A DNA stretch of 64,000 bases from Congeria kusceri (GCA_027627225.1 JAPFQT010000384.1:1-64000), one strand, 5' to 3'. Shown: positions 1 through 10,013, numbered from the stretch's first letter. Program-made: numbers and translations. The notes: generated by a model from the letters alone, not told the origin.

Positions 1-140
1 GAATTCCTGGAAAACAGAAATACCAGAAAGGCGGAAAGTGTCGTACTGGATAGCCTGTGTCGGGATGCACAGGCTAATCCGGGACGACACTTTACGCACA
101 AGTCATAAGCCGGGTTTTCGGGCGGGCACGACACGCCTCA
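1..140 (-). mobile_element. Double-hairpin MITE, partial (one half, reverse orientation)
   Basis: Read on the minus strand, this begins at 140 with the TGAGGCGTGTCGTG terminus. It then gives the AAGTGTCG...CGACACTT hairpin and the central TGGTATTTCTGTTT tract, and is cut by the window edge. It is the left half of the element seen complete at 373-634 and 16182-16442. No coding capacity. The family identity comes from comparison between copies in this window. Confidence 0.75.
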
Positions 141-178
141 TGTATATTTCACTAAGGTTAAACATATTTCATTTTTAG

Positions 179-840
179 TTTCTTCGACATATTTTTGGAA
201 AACTGTCCTTTCGGAAGGTGGAAACAAAAGAAAAAATATATATAAAGTTCTATCAGAATCACCCTTTTTGTCGACAATAACAATAACATGTCAATAACAA
301 TAATAATTTATTGTAACATTTGTTATATAAATATGCGTATAAGATCATAATGATTTAAGTTGAATTAATAACTGAGGCATCTCGTGTGAAAACCGGGCTT
401 AATGCATGTGCGTTAAGTGTCGTCCCGGATTAGCCTGTGCAGTGCGCACTGGATGATCCGGGACGACACTATCCGCTTTTATGGTATTTACTGTTTCAAT
501 GAAGTCTCTTCTAAACACAAATCCACTGTAGGAGGAAAGTGTCGTACCGGATCAGCCTGTGCGGACTGCACAGGCTAATCCGGGACGACACTTGACGCAC
601 ATGCATTAAGCCGGTTTTCCAACGACACGCCTCATATATGTTTCACTGTTTTTTTTTCATTATGACCGTGAGTGGGAAACGTTTAATATCCATAATCAAT
701 ATGAAATCAGTTGCAATTAATGACTTTTATCAATTTTCGGTTTATTATTTTTACAATATTCGTTTTGTTCCATTGTTTTGTATTTTTTTTTTAAATCGGG
801 TCGGCGGATCCGAGAAACTGAACATCAGAAAACTGACCGA
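179..840. mobile_element. Possible older foldback element interrupted by the MITE at 373-634
   Basis: The left part (about 187-210, ATTTTTGGAAAACTGTCC) resembles 18189-18213. The right part (797-816) matches 18502-18521 over 20 bp exactly. After removing the 262-bp MITE, the distance between these landmarks (about 365 bp) is close to that in the 18.2-18.5 kb element (about 330 bp). Both outer ends are weak here, so this is a tentative nested-insertion reading. Confidence 0.35.
373..634 (+). mobile_element. Double-hairpin MITE, complete copy (262 bp)
   Basis: Terminal inverted repeats TGAGGC... at 373 and ...ACACGCCTCA ending at 634 bound the element. Inside are two separate fold-back hairpins (about 415-469 and 535-593), each built from AAGTGTCGTCCCGGAT and its complement. 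They are joined by a conserved centre with TCTCTTCTAAACA and AATCCACTGTAGG. There is no open frame. It is a non-autonomous element, presumably mobilised by a DNA transposase encoded elsewhere. No target-site duplication is evident. Confidence 0.85.
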
Positions 841-891
841 AATCATCTAACAATAATTAGTGTATCTATAAAGGTAAAGCCAAATCACATT

Positions 892-1247
892 CATAAGGCG
901 TAACAAATATGTTTGTTACAGGTTACCCGACTTACCTTAAAAAAATGGCCCCGACCCTAAAACATTTAATTGGGTTTGTCAGATTGATTTTTGTTTTATT
1001 TACCTTTTTCTATAATTAAATGTGTTTTTGGATAAATAAGTGTCTTGTTTTGATTGTATCCACTTATAAACCATGTTTATGGATATTACTGATATGTGTT
1101 GAATATTTATTGAGTTTTAGAATCTTCAAGTTTACTATTTGCCAAATAAAAATAAAAATAAAAAAATAAAAATAAATAAATACCGACCAACCTACCCTAA
1201 TTTGTTTGGGCATGTAACCTGAAACAAACATATTTTTTAATGCCTAA
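892..1247. mobile_element. Foldback/MITE-like element with CACATT target duplication
   Basis: Imperfect inverted ends of about 33 bp: AAATATGTTTGTTACAGGTT near 904-923, and its complement with few mismatches at 1213-1236. The flanks carry CACATT at 886-891 and again at 1248-1253, which fits a 6-bp target-site duplication. The interior is AT-rich with no open frame. Superfamily not assigned. Confidence 0.55.
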
Positions 1248-1253
1248 CACATT

Positions 1254-1594
1254 AACAAAATGACTATTTGTGGGGACTGTTACAAATAGATCTACCAGGC
1301 AACAAAGACGACGACATATTTGGTTATAACGCGTACGGTTTACTCACTGTTAAACAATTCAGAGTGACTAAGGCGTTACACGTGTACAGCATGTAGGTAA
1401 CAGTGACACATTGCGGGATTGCCCGGTGACACCGTACGTGTCACCGCGCGACTTTAATTAGACGCGACACTTCCTGTTAATATGCTGCTGTTGTAGCTAC
1501 AACAAGAACGACACCAGCAACAATAATTAAAAGAGCGGGGACAAATTCAGTAGCAACACTGCAAACAGCAACTACTACTTATAACATTTACCCG

Positions 1595-1595
<1 letters not shown>
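1254..1595. other. Non-coding, no feature recognised
   Basis: Unique-looking intergenic DNA. A GC-richer patch at 1390-1460 contains short palindromes (for example around ACCGTACGTGTCACCG) but no gene, tRNA fold or repeat that I recognise. Confidence 0.6.
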
Positions 1596-2020
<425 letters not shown>

Positions 2021-2478
2021 ATGAACTATAATAATACAAATAATAATTGTAACACCAACATTAGAATTATATGACACATTTTGAATTTTCAAATACAAAA
2101 TTTACATTTATGGAATTTTAGCGGTTTATGAAGAAAGTAGGTTTACAAATACAATTGGGATTTAGATCAAAGGGAAGTAATAGCGAGCAAACAATCTCTT
2201 GCCAGAGTTATCGGTTCAGGAACATGATCGACAACTCTGCAAAGAGATAGTACTGTTGTATGTTGGAGTTGTCTTACCAGCACTTTGTTTCTTAAAACGA
2301 AAAACAAAATCGTTTACATTTGAATTATAATTAAATATTGATGATTATATACATGTCAGTGTGAATGTTAAAATATGTTCTATTGAAGTTTAGAAACAAA
2401 TGGAGATCAATTAAGATCTATAGAGTAACGCTTCGCTTATTATGGGTATCCATATAATTTGACACTCGTCTATCAACC
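2021..2478. other. Intergenic region upstream of tRNA-Glu
   Basis: AT-rich with no open frame of note. There is no evident TATA-type upstream element close to the tRNA; animal tRNA genes normally rely on internal promoters. Confidence 0.6.
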
Positions 2479-2550
2479 TCCGGTGTGGTCTAGTGGTTAG
2501 GATTCCTGGTTTTCACCCAGGCGGCCCGGGTTCAATTCCCGGCACCGGAA
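2479..2550 (+). tRNA. tRNA-Glu (anticodon UUC)
   Basis: A 72-nt cloverleaf can be folded by eye. The acceptor stem pairs TCCGGTG (2479-2485) with CACCGGA (2543-2549), and A2550 is the discriminator. The anticodon arm CCTGG-TTTTCAC-CCAGG places TTC at positions 34-36, so it decodes GAA. The T arm GGGTTCAATTCCC is intact. The D arm carries TAGTGGTTAGGA, as in animal tRNA-Glu genes. There is no intron, and CCA is not encoded, as expected for eukaryotes. All stems look paired and a T-run terminator follows, so this looks like a functional gene rather than a SINE head. It is the only full tRNA I see in the window. Confidence 0.96.
2486..2539 (+). promoter_or_regulatory. Internal Pol III promoter of tRNA-Glu (A and B boxes)
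   Basis: A box TGGTCTAGTGG at 2486-2496 and B box GGTTCAATTCC at 2529-2539, with normal spacing. Both match the consensus bound by TFIIIC. Confidence 0.88.
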
Positions 2551-2557
2551 GATGTAA

Positions 2558-2565
2558 TTTTTTTT
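2558..2565 (+). terminator. Pol III terminator (T8)
   Basis: A run of eight T residues starts 8 nt after the tRNA 3' end, the standard Pol III stop signal. Confidence 0.9.
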
Positions 2566-3198
2566 ATTATATTATATTTATTTATGGTAATATTTGATTG
2601 CAACAGTTTTTTTCCCCTATTTTTGTGAACTTTAAAACGTTTTATTGTTAGTAGTCCAAATATAAATCAAATAATAGTTATAGCATTTGACCGACATATG
2701 TTAGTAATTTAACGAGCCCGCAGAGCAAGATTAAATAATTAACATATGGAGGTCTAAGGGTGATACCAGTGTTTTGTACCATATTCACCAATCACATCGC
2801 AACTTTCTACAATGCCGATCCCAATGGGCAGTTCATAGACGTCACGTGATGTCTGACATGCTGATGTCTGTCATTTCCAAATCTGTGTCCACTCTGACTG
2901 TGCAATCATTCAGAGCAACAAGTAGCGTACGTATAAATTACAACTAAATTTCATATACTGCAAACTACTTATTACACGATAAGCTTGCATATTAGGCTCC
3001 ACCCACCATTGAATACCGCAAAAACAATGAAAACTCTCTGAAATATGGTATACATATTAAATAACGTAGAGTCTACTGAAGCAAGAATGCATTGAACAAG
3101 AAATGTCTTTAAAAAAAGACAATCGGTGTGGAAATTAGTATTGAGATGTCATTTTTTTGCCCTAAATATAATACAAGCGGACCAAGCTGTGACTGCAT
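2566..3198. other. Non-coding, no feature recognised
   Basis: Mixed-composition intergenic sequence with only short open frames. I see no domain-like translation, repeat unit or RNA fold. Confidence 0.55.
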
Positions 3199-3300
3199 GG
3201 ACCCCATACTTTTCGTTCCCTACTAAGGAGACTTCTCGGACCCCAGTTTTTCGGTCTCTACTTAGGAGACTTCTCGGACACGATATTTTTCGGACACTAT
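3199..3300. repeat. Short tandem duplication (about 39 bp, 2.5 copies)
   Basis: The block beginning GGACCCCA and ending GGAGACTTCTC occurs at 3199-3237 and again at 3238-3275, followed by a partial third copy (GGACACGATATTTTTCGG). Copies differ at several bases. No function is evident. Confidence 0.7.
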
Positions 3301-3657
3301 AAGAAAACGTATCGGCCCCAAAATTAATTTGAGATAAACTCGATAATTATTAATATCTGTACCGTGAATAAACCGATCATATACCGCCCCATGTTTTCGC
3401 CAGTGAAACATGAATAAGCTAAATACTAGTAATTTACGTAAACATAATTGATACATGAATTTGTCAGGCAAGTTTAACAAATTAACATTGTCAGAAAATA
3501 ATAGCGGGAATGAATGTGCAGTAAGTTTATGAATGCCCCCTTTATTGCAAGTCTCGGGTTTAGGATGCTCCAGACGCTTATTGATGCCTGTGTATTAACA
3601 CAGCTTTACCGCGCGCTATTTTTAGAATGCTTCTCCTGCTGGAGTTGTACTCGCTAG
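3301..3657. other. Non-coding, no feature recognised
   Basis: No recognisable coding or structural feature. A 72-codon minus-strand frame (3262-3480) resembles nothing I know and has no supporting context. Confidence 0.5.
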
Positions 3658-3845
3658 AATTAATGCACGGGGACGACAGTCGGTTACAGCGTACAATGAT
3701 ATTTATACACAATGATAAAATAATAGGAAATATAAGCTCAATTAAATTTGCGAATATTTGTTTTGCTTATTTATCAGAAAAACACCAGAAATTTACCACT
3801 TTATATTGTGTGCTTGCTTGCTCAACTGTCGTCCCCGTGAATTGT
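3658..3845. repeat. Inverted repeat with about 145-bp loop (possible foldback element)
   Basis: ATGCACGGGGACGACAGT at 3663-3680 is complemented by ACTGTCGTCCCCGTGAAT at 3825-3842. The arms share about 20 bp and the loop is AT-rich. It resembles the core of a small MITE. The 97-codon frame that spans it (3627-3920) has no recognisable similarity and is not called. Confidence 0.55.
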
Positions 3846-4372
3846 AGCATTGTAATTGCTATTTATAGAGCTCGCCGATTATGTAGGCTAAACAATAAAG
3901 TTATTTCATTAGGTGAATGAATATAACATTCTGATCATGACATACAATGAGTAAAATTGTTAATAATAATGTTCATTTCTAGAGTATATGTCGAAGATAG
4001 GTTTATAGCGTAAATTTAACCGCTTATGTAAACAATTATGTAAATTTTTAATCCCCAAAAGTATGCAACAGTTATTGGTATACGTTAAACCATTGTTTGA
4101 AGTTTGCATTCGCTAAAATTAGAAAATTTGCCAAATTCTATTGGCATTCAATTTTCCCGCTGCATAATTATAACACGAAATCTAGGTCAAAAGGGATATA
4201 GGCCGAAAAAAACACACACAAAATAATCGAGATTAACAAACAAATTGATCCCTTTGTTCCTAGTCTGCAGACAATGCTCTTGCTGACAAAACGAGTAAAT
4301 ATGTTTCTTATCTAGTATGAAATAAAATAAATTAACCATGGCAGTTTTCTTGTGAAGCAAAGCTGAAATGAC
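3846..4372. other. Non-coding, no feature recognised
   Basis: AT-rich intergenic sequence running up to the 3' tail of the LINE. No gene or repeat identified. Confidence 0.55.
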
Positions 4373-6105
4373 TAGTAAGTAAGTAAGTAAGTAAGTAAAT
4401 GGTTTATTATAGTGACATGTGCATTACATAAATAAACAGCATAATATTAAACATATTTCAGTACACCCGGCCCATTGGGCCTATAGGTCACCTTAACATA
4501 TATAATGTATCTGTAAATACATATAAATTGTGATGTATACATCATAATTGTATGTCAGCACATATGTTTCATGTTGAGGGCTCATGTTTAGCAGCATATA
4601 AAATGTTTAACATTCATCATGCGAGGTCATGAGAAGAGAATACTGCGTCGCAACGTGTAAGCTCTTTAACAATGTACTTGGCTATTTGTCTTACGTTGTT
4701 TTTCATAAGATATGTGAGTTTGTTAACATCAGACAAGTTTAAAAAGCAAGTATTGTTCCAAACATTTGCAAAACACGCTATTCGTGTTGCGGTGTAAGCT
4801 GGGCAGTTAATCACAAAATGACATTCCGTCTCTACAGCCTGTGACTGGCATAACCTACACAGTCTTGAATCCACTGATTCACCCAAATACCGTCCAGTTT
4901 CAACTCGTAGAGGCAAAATTCCGGCTCTTAGTTGAGCTAATAAGGAGCGTTCATGTTTACCTAAATCTATATTTAAATAAGATTCACACTCAAAATCACT
5001 CTTAAACTCTCTATAAGTTCGCAGTTTAGGCATGGTGCTGAGTTCCTCTGACCAGATGTTTACATAATGAGTTCTTACTAACGCTTGAACCGATTTTAGA
5101 TTAACCGGGGATTTCTCGATGAAGTGGTTTGATAATCCTAGTGTGTCCATGATTTGCTTGATTTCACTCGACCAGTTGCCGCTGCACTTATTATAGTCTG
5201 TTTCAAATACTTGAGCGCACAGACGATTACTGTCCATGACCACGAGTTTGTTCCAGAGGCGTAGCATGTTACACCAGAGGCGGTGCGAGAGGGGATCCAC
5301 CCCGTATTACCAGTAAGGGCGGGTATTGGCGCAAACCGGTGAACTCCAAGTGCGTATCTCATGGCGCGGTTTTGTACGTTGTCTGATGATTGATACTGCT
5401 TGTATCCCCAGACTGAACTACAGTAATCCATAACAGGAACCACGCACGCGTTATACAGCTTTTCAAAGGGTTTAAAACCAAGATGTTTAAGATTGTGCAC
5501 TTTCCGAGAGCTCTTCCGGCACCTTTGGACAGGCACTCCGATGTTGTGGAAAAATCACTTTTGTCTTGAAAAATTACTCCCAAGTATTTGTATTTATCTA
5601 CTAGTTCTAGTTCACTATCACCGACGTGGAAAACGAATTCGGTTTGCTGCGTACGACCTTTTCGAAAATGCATACATTTTGACTTTGATGTGTTGATGAC
5701 AACTCTCCAGCGTTTACACCACTCGTGGAGGACATCTAACATAGACTGCAACTTTTCCTCGCTATCTGCCACCAGCACAATGTCATCGGCGTACATTAGA
5801 ATGGATAACTGTTTATCACCGATGGTTACGCCACTGCCAAGTTGATTGACTTCATGGACAAGGTCATTTGCGAAGATTGCAAAAAGTGTCGGCGATAATG
5901 TGCAGCCTTGTTTTACACCGGTTATACAGTCAAACCACTCTGTTTGTGAGTCGTTTATTCGAACACATGACATGGAACTCGCGTAAATGTTTTTCACGGA
6001 GTTGTAGAATTTTCCGTCTATTCCATTCAGTAGCAGTTTGTACAGCAGCATTTCTCGATCGATGTAATAAGCTCGTAGGTAATTGATTGTATAATGCGAC
6101 ATTTC
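4373..6105 (-). mobile_element. 5'-truncated LINE (non-LTR retrotransposon) with (TTAC)n tail
   Basis: On the minus strand this runs from the reverse-transcriptase palm (6102) through the C-terminal region to a 3' UTR. The 3' UTR carries a small hairpin, GGCCC-loop-GGGCC (4469-4481). It ends in about six TTAC repeats (AGTA on the plus strand, 4373-4399). Microsatellite rather than poly(A) tails are known in several LINE clades. The endonuclease and the start of RT are missing, as expected of 5' truncation. I do not assign a clade. Confidence 0.85.
4617..6102 (-). pseudogene. LINE ORF2 fragment: reverse transcriptase plus C-terminal region, broken
   Basis: Three minus-strand frames together form one decayed ORF2. 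Segment 6102 to about 5505 holds RT motifs: GVKQGCTLSPTLFAIFANDL (residues 62-81, motif B) and ILMYADDIVLV (101-111, catalytic YADD). Then come the SKCMHF and DKYKYLGVIF blocks of the palm and thumb. A frameshift near 5505 moves into the VVPVMDYCSSVWGY region. A second near 5300 moves into the C-terminal part, with Cys/His-rich CRLCQSQ...CHFVINCP near 4795-4870 and a stop at 4617. Motif A reads INYLRAYYID where the family normally has Asp at the Asn position, so the catalytic triad is incomplete. The element is not active. The call is firm at the RT level. Confidence 0.88.
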
Positions 6106-6683
6106 CTTTCAAACCCATAAATCGCCACCTTAGAATTCCAAGGGCCAATCTGCTTCTTTAACACATATTAGATAGGCCCATGCAATTCTAAGGGGGCGAA
6201 ATTATGTTACAAATGTACATGTACAAGTATATCATTTAGGAAATGGAATTAAAATCAATAATTGATTAACCTATGCATATATAACTTTTAGTTTACGTAG
6301 TGAAAACAACTCGCATGGATTAGCAAATGGAAAGTTGCTATTTTTAGTCAGCGATTCCATAAAAAACATTACTAAATATAAAAATATATACTAATAGAAA
6401 AAAGAAACTAGACATGTTTTCATTTCGTATTTTTTGCACCAATCTACAAGTAGTGGTTTACAACCCTTGGCAAATGTATATACATGTACAGTATGTACAT
6501 GCATGTGTTTACATAAAACACATTATAAAATTCAACAAAATTATTATTTAGCGACAACGAATCACAAAATATGGCACTTTTTTCCCACCATACCAACGAG
6601 TGACAGTTTTGGAATCATTTATGACGCCATTTTATGACGTCAGTATACACGAACTTGTGACGTTTAAGCTTATCTCGCGCAAT
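6106..6683. other. Non-coding spacer between LINE and CARD-TPR gene
   Basis: AT-rich intergenic DNA with no credible gene. Short frames (for example 6434-6637) resemble nothing known. Confidence 0.55.
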
Positions 6684-6698
6684 TTTATTTATTTATTG
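6684..6698 (-). promoter_or_regulatory. Candidate distal poly(A) signal cluster for the CARD-TPR gene
   Basis: On the minus strand this is overlapping AATAAATAAATAAA, about 300 nt beyond the stop codon. An ATTAAA variant lies nearer, at 6841-6846. Signals this short are common in AT-rich DNA, so the assignment is weak without transcript ends. Confidence 0.35.
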
Positions 6699-6718
6699 TC
6701 CAAAAGAATTTAAAAAAA

Positions 6719-6815
6719 AGATCGTGATCATAGAAAATAGATATTTTCACTCGTGGCTACGCCACTCGTGAAAATACCATTTTCTATCAACACTCGTGAA
6801 ATAAAATATGATCTT
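6719..6815. repeat. Imperfect inverted repeat downstream of the CARD-TPR gene
   Basis: TAGAAAATAGATATTTTCAC (6731-6750) is mirrored by GTGAAAATACCATTTTCTA (6768-6786) across a short GGCTACGCC centre. The outer flanks also pair partly (GATCATA with TATGATC). It lies in the presumed 3' UTR or 3' flank of the minus-strand gene. It is either a small foldback element or a UTR hairpin. Confidence 0.6.
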
Positions 6816-6994
6816 ACACCGAAATCAACAAATATCCTCTATTTAATACTTTCTTTGACCGATGATACACAGGTTTGCTAGATAACATAAATACCACCTA
6901 CAACCGCTTGTTCAAAAACGTGAATAGGACTCAATCTTTGTATAACACATGTTTACAAAAACACAAGAACATAAATAACTCTTAACCTCAGAGT

Positions 6995-7000
6995 TTTATT
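6995..7000 (-). promoter_or_regulatory. AATAAA hexamer overlapping the stop codon
   Basis: On the minus strand the last codons read GAA-TAA-AAC, so the TAA stop lies inside a perfect AATAAA. If used, it would give an extremely short 3' UTR. It may be chance, and other candidates lie further downstream. Confidence 0.35.
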
Positions 7001-9089
7001 CGGAGCAACTTTCACTCGTTGTCGGTTCTTCAAAAAGTATCCTCTTTGCCTCTTCTTCGTCAAAGTCAGGCGCTATGGTTCCAACAAGTGTTTTCGTCTG
7101 CAGAAACGTCACCCGGTTCTGCGCATGCTCAGTAAACTCTAGCATATTCAACTCCACAGCGAGGTCACGCGCCATTGTGGCGTGCTCAAGCGCGCGAACG
7201 AAATTCTTGCAGCGGAACTGATAATCACATTTTGCCAACCGGAAATGCATTTCGAGTATTTTCGGAACGGGGATGTCAGAGTTTTCTAACTGAGTGATAT
7301 AACTTTCGGCGGAAACGACGTCTTCTTTCGGGGGCTGTATCTGATCCATGGTCAGGCCGTTGTCCCCACATCGCAGCAAAAGGATGGCCAGACGACAGAG
7401 CGCGTAACCGAAACCAAATGGCCCATCCTTCCCTCCGTCACGCTGAAAGTTCGTCATTGCGCGCTGGAAGCTTGTTTTTGCCCCGTTAAACAAGCGGTTA
7501 TAAGCCTGGAAAGCGCTTGGCTTACTGAGATTCAAACACGTGAGTTGAGTTGTTTTACTGCGGCCGTCGTTCAAATACAACCATCCGGCCGCGCGTCCGG
7601 TACAACCGACCGGATCTGTCTCCAGAATCATCATCGCCTCGTCCAATGTCTCCTGTAACTTCGTAAGTTTCTTCTGGGTTATGTACATGCGAGTTTTCGC
7701 GGTAAAGAGTTCCAAAGCGAAATAACGAGGGTTCGAAGTCTTCGGAACCAGTTTCATTGTTTCACAAATGTGTCTTTTCGCGGAATCGTAATCGGTTCGG
7801 AACAGGTCGCGGCTAGCGTGCAGGTATCCCAGAATGCACATCAGATCGTTGTTTGACGAGCAGGACGCCTTCAGCTGATTTGAATAACTCTCAAATTTCT
7901 CATACTGACCTTGGTTTATCAGCGTGCTCAGAAAATTGAAGGCAACGTGCAGTCGCTTACTTGTTTTCTCAGACGTAATTGCTGTGGCTTGTTTTGGTAT
8001 AATTTCCTGCACATCATGTTGCCTAGCGACAGAACAATTTGTCACTCGTTCAGCATCGGTCCTTTTCGTGTTTTCGTCTTTAGTTCTTCGAACATGTAAA
8101 TAATTTGCAGACTGTTTGTAAAGAGATTTATGTGACTTGTATCTCGGTCTAACGTCCGTAGCGTTACGCAGCTGATAGTTGTCTACATTATTGGGTTTTA
8201 CGGCGCTACTGACGTCGTGTACACGTCTGGCGTCACTTGGCAGCGCGCCGTCAACGTCATCGTTTTTGGCGTCACTGTTTGTCACTGCCTCCTCAGGAGC
8301 CGTATCTGAGTCACCGTCCTCGGATGTTGTAGTGGGTTTTGACAGTGACGTAGTTCGTGTTGTGCGGTGTTGGCTGTAGAGGTATTCCTTTAATGGCGTG
8401 TCATCTGAACTTTGTTGGGAGGTTGCCATGGAAAGTGGCCCGTTTCTAGGGTGACAGTTTAAATTAGCAATCTTTTCGGCTAAAAAGCCATATTTCTTCG
8501 ATAAGGAGGTCGTAAGGCTGTCAATCACGCAAGTTTCAACATTGAGTAGCAGAGAAAACAAAGTTTCGCATCGATGTCGTCTTGTTGTGCAGGCGAGTAT
8601 TGTGTCAAGGTCATCGTGACCCAGAATTCCATCCTGGTACAGTCGGTCGATGACGTCACGCGGCTCCACATTGTCTAAGAACGCGCAACAGTGTTCGTTG
8701 AGTAAAGCTAACAGTTTTGAATTAATAACAGGCCGACAACCTATCATTCGCTGAAGAAAACTGATACACGAATCACATTTTCTACTTTCTTGCATAGTGT
8801 CGTCTGCATCAGCGAGAACTGCGTTCAGTTTTTCAGCAAGAAAGTCGTATTCTCCCGCCAGTAATGCCCTTCGAAATGACCCATAGGCGACCGGACCGCG
8901 TGTCGGCAGAAGTTGCAGAAGCAAGTGACATCGTTGTTTCCTCGTCGGAGCAGACGACACGAGTTCTATGTCATTCTCCGTGAGAACGCCATCTTCAAAC
9001 AATGTGTCAAGGACAATACCACGTGGCTCAAGGTCATTGACAATATCCACGCGTTTTTCACGTAGGAGCTTTTCTTGTTTTTCGCCCAT
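6996..9089 (-). CDS. Tandem-CARD, TPR-like adaptor protein (697 aa)
   Basis: Intact 2,094-bp frame without introns. Residues about 3-92 form a CARD: LEPRG, then VLDTLFEDGVLTENDIELV (helices 2-3), APTRKQRCHLLLQLLPTRGP and an AYGSFRRAL helix. Residues about 122-212 form a second CARD with VIDRLYQDGILGHDDLDTIL and TTRRHRCETLFSLLL. Residues 213-375 are a polar Ser/Thr/Asp-rich linker with basic patches, predicted disordered. Residues about 376-670 are helical and TPR-like, with paired amphipathic helices (for example 380-406, 412-446, 455-489, 531-575 and 607-668). The C terminus is acidic. There is no signal peptide or membrane segment, so it is probably cytosolic. Known for the families: CARDs assemble by CARD-CARD contact in apoptosis and inflammatory signalling, and TPRs bind proteins. 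The immune or death-adaptor role is inferred. The frame is visibly richer in GC than its flanks, which supports real coding. The Met at 9089 is chosen because CARD1 begins directly after it. The TPR part could instead be another alpha-solenoid. Confidence 0.88.
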   Translation of the reverse strand: MGEKQEKLLREKRVDIVNDLEPRGIVLDTLFEDGVLTENDIELVSSAPTRKQRCHLLLQLLPTRGPVAYGSFRRALLAGEYDFLAEKLNAVLADADDTMQESRKCDSCISFLQRMIGCRPVINSKLLALLNEHCCAFLDNVEPRDVIDRLYQDGILGHDDLDTILACTTRRHRCETLFSLLLNVETCVIDSLTTSLSKKYGFLAEKIANLNCHPRNGPLSMATSQQSSDDTPLKEYLYSQHRTTRTTSLSKPTTTSEDGDSDTAPEEAVTNSDAKNDDVDGALPSDARRVHDVSSAVKPNNVDNYQLRNATDVRPRYKSHKSLYKQSANYLHVRRTKDENTKRTDAERVTNCSVARQHDVQEIIPKQATAITSEKTSKRLHVAFNFLSTLINQGQYEKFESYSNQLKASCSSNNDLMCILGYLHASRDLFRTDYDSAKRHICETMKLVPKTSNPRYFALELFTAKTRMYITQKKLTKLQETLDEAMMILETDPVGCTGRAAGWLYLNDGRSKTTQLTCLNLSKPSAFQAYNRLFNGAKTSFQRAMTNFQRDGGKDGPFGFGYALCRLAILLLRCGDNGLTMDQIQPPKEDVVSAESYITQLENSDIPVPKILEMHFRLAKCDYQFRCKNFVRALEHATMARDLAVELNMLEFTEHAQNRVTFLQTKTLVGTIAPDFDEEEAKRILFEEPTTSESCSE

Positions 9090-9097
9090 TGTGTTAG

Positions 9098-9126
9098 CTA
9101 AGCCTTAAACACACACAAAAAGAAAC
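9098..9126 (-). promoter_or_regulatory. Candidate 3' splice site just upstream of the CARD-TPR start codon
   Basis: On the minus strand a T-rich tract (TTTCTTTTTGTGTGTGTTTAAG) ends in AG at 9105-9104, and a second AG (CTTAG) ends at 9098. Both lie within 16 nt of the ATG. This fits a coding exon preceded by an intron and a non-coding 5' exon, a common invertebrate arrangement. No donor or first exon was identified. Confidence 0.45.
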
Positions 9127-9667
9127 ATTCATTAAGCGAAACAGATTAGTACAAACATAACTTCAACTTTAAATCATAACTTTAAAGGGAATACTCAACA
9201 CATTAACAATTATGTATTTTAATTGGTAAATAAAATTTTAATACGAATTTAGTAAATAAAATATTTGGATATGTTTTGCAACAATTCACTTTGTCATGAC
9301 TGCACACATTCGCACGGAAATTTAATCACACCATTGAGGTATCATACTATGCATGTACTATTTCTTGTATATTTAAGCTGTTAAATAAATGGTCGATATT
9401 AAAATGCAATTTGTTTAAATCAAACGGCCAAAATGAACACAATAAACTTCACGCTGCCTTCCCTTTATTTATCTGATCCTGATAATTGCCCACAAAAGCT
9501 GCTTGCTACCCATCCCATGACTGTATTAAATCAGCAGGTTTACAGTTGATAACCCTGCACTCGTATTGTACGATTAGGCCTTTTTATGATATCTAAATAC
9601 AAATCAATATAACATTTATTATGGTGCATTACTCGCTGAAATGACGTCTTACTTTCACTACTTTCAC
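9127..9667. other. Upstream flank of the CARD-TPR gene
   Basis: AT-rich. It could contain the intron and promoter of the minus-strand gene, but I can place neither a TATA box nor a first exon with confidence. Confidence 0.5.
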
Positions 9668-9699
<32 letters not shown>

Positions 9700-9746
9700 G
9701 TAGTAGTAGTAGTAGTTGAAGTAATAGTAGTAGTAGCAGTAGCAGC

Positions 9747-9822
<76 letters not shown>

Positions 9823-9851
9823 ATAGTAGTAGTAGTAGTAGTAGTAGTAGT

Positions 9852-9913
<62 letters not shown>

Positions 9914-9919
9914 AAGTAA

Positions 9920-9950
<31 letters not shown>

Positions 9951-10013
9951 AGTAGTAGAAGTAGTAGAAGTACTAGTAGAAGTAGTAGTAGTAGTAGTAG
10001 TAGTAATAGTAGC

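Noticed and set aside
3627..3920. 97-codon plus-strand frame
   Set aside because: It spans an inverted repeat, has no recognisable motif and no coding-like composition.
7911..8379. Plus-strand frames opposite the CARD-TPR gene
   Set aside because: Shadows of the minus-strand coding sequence, with low-complexity content.
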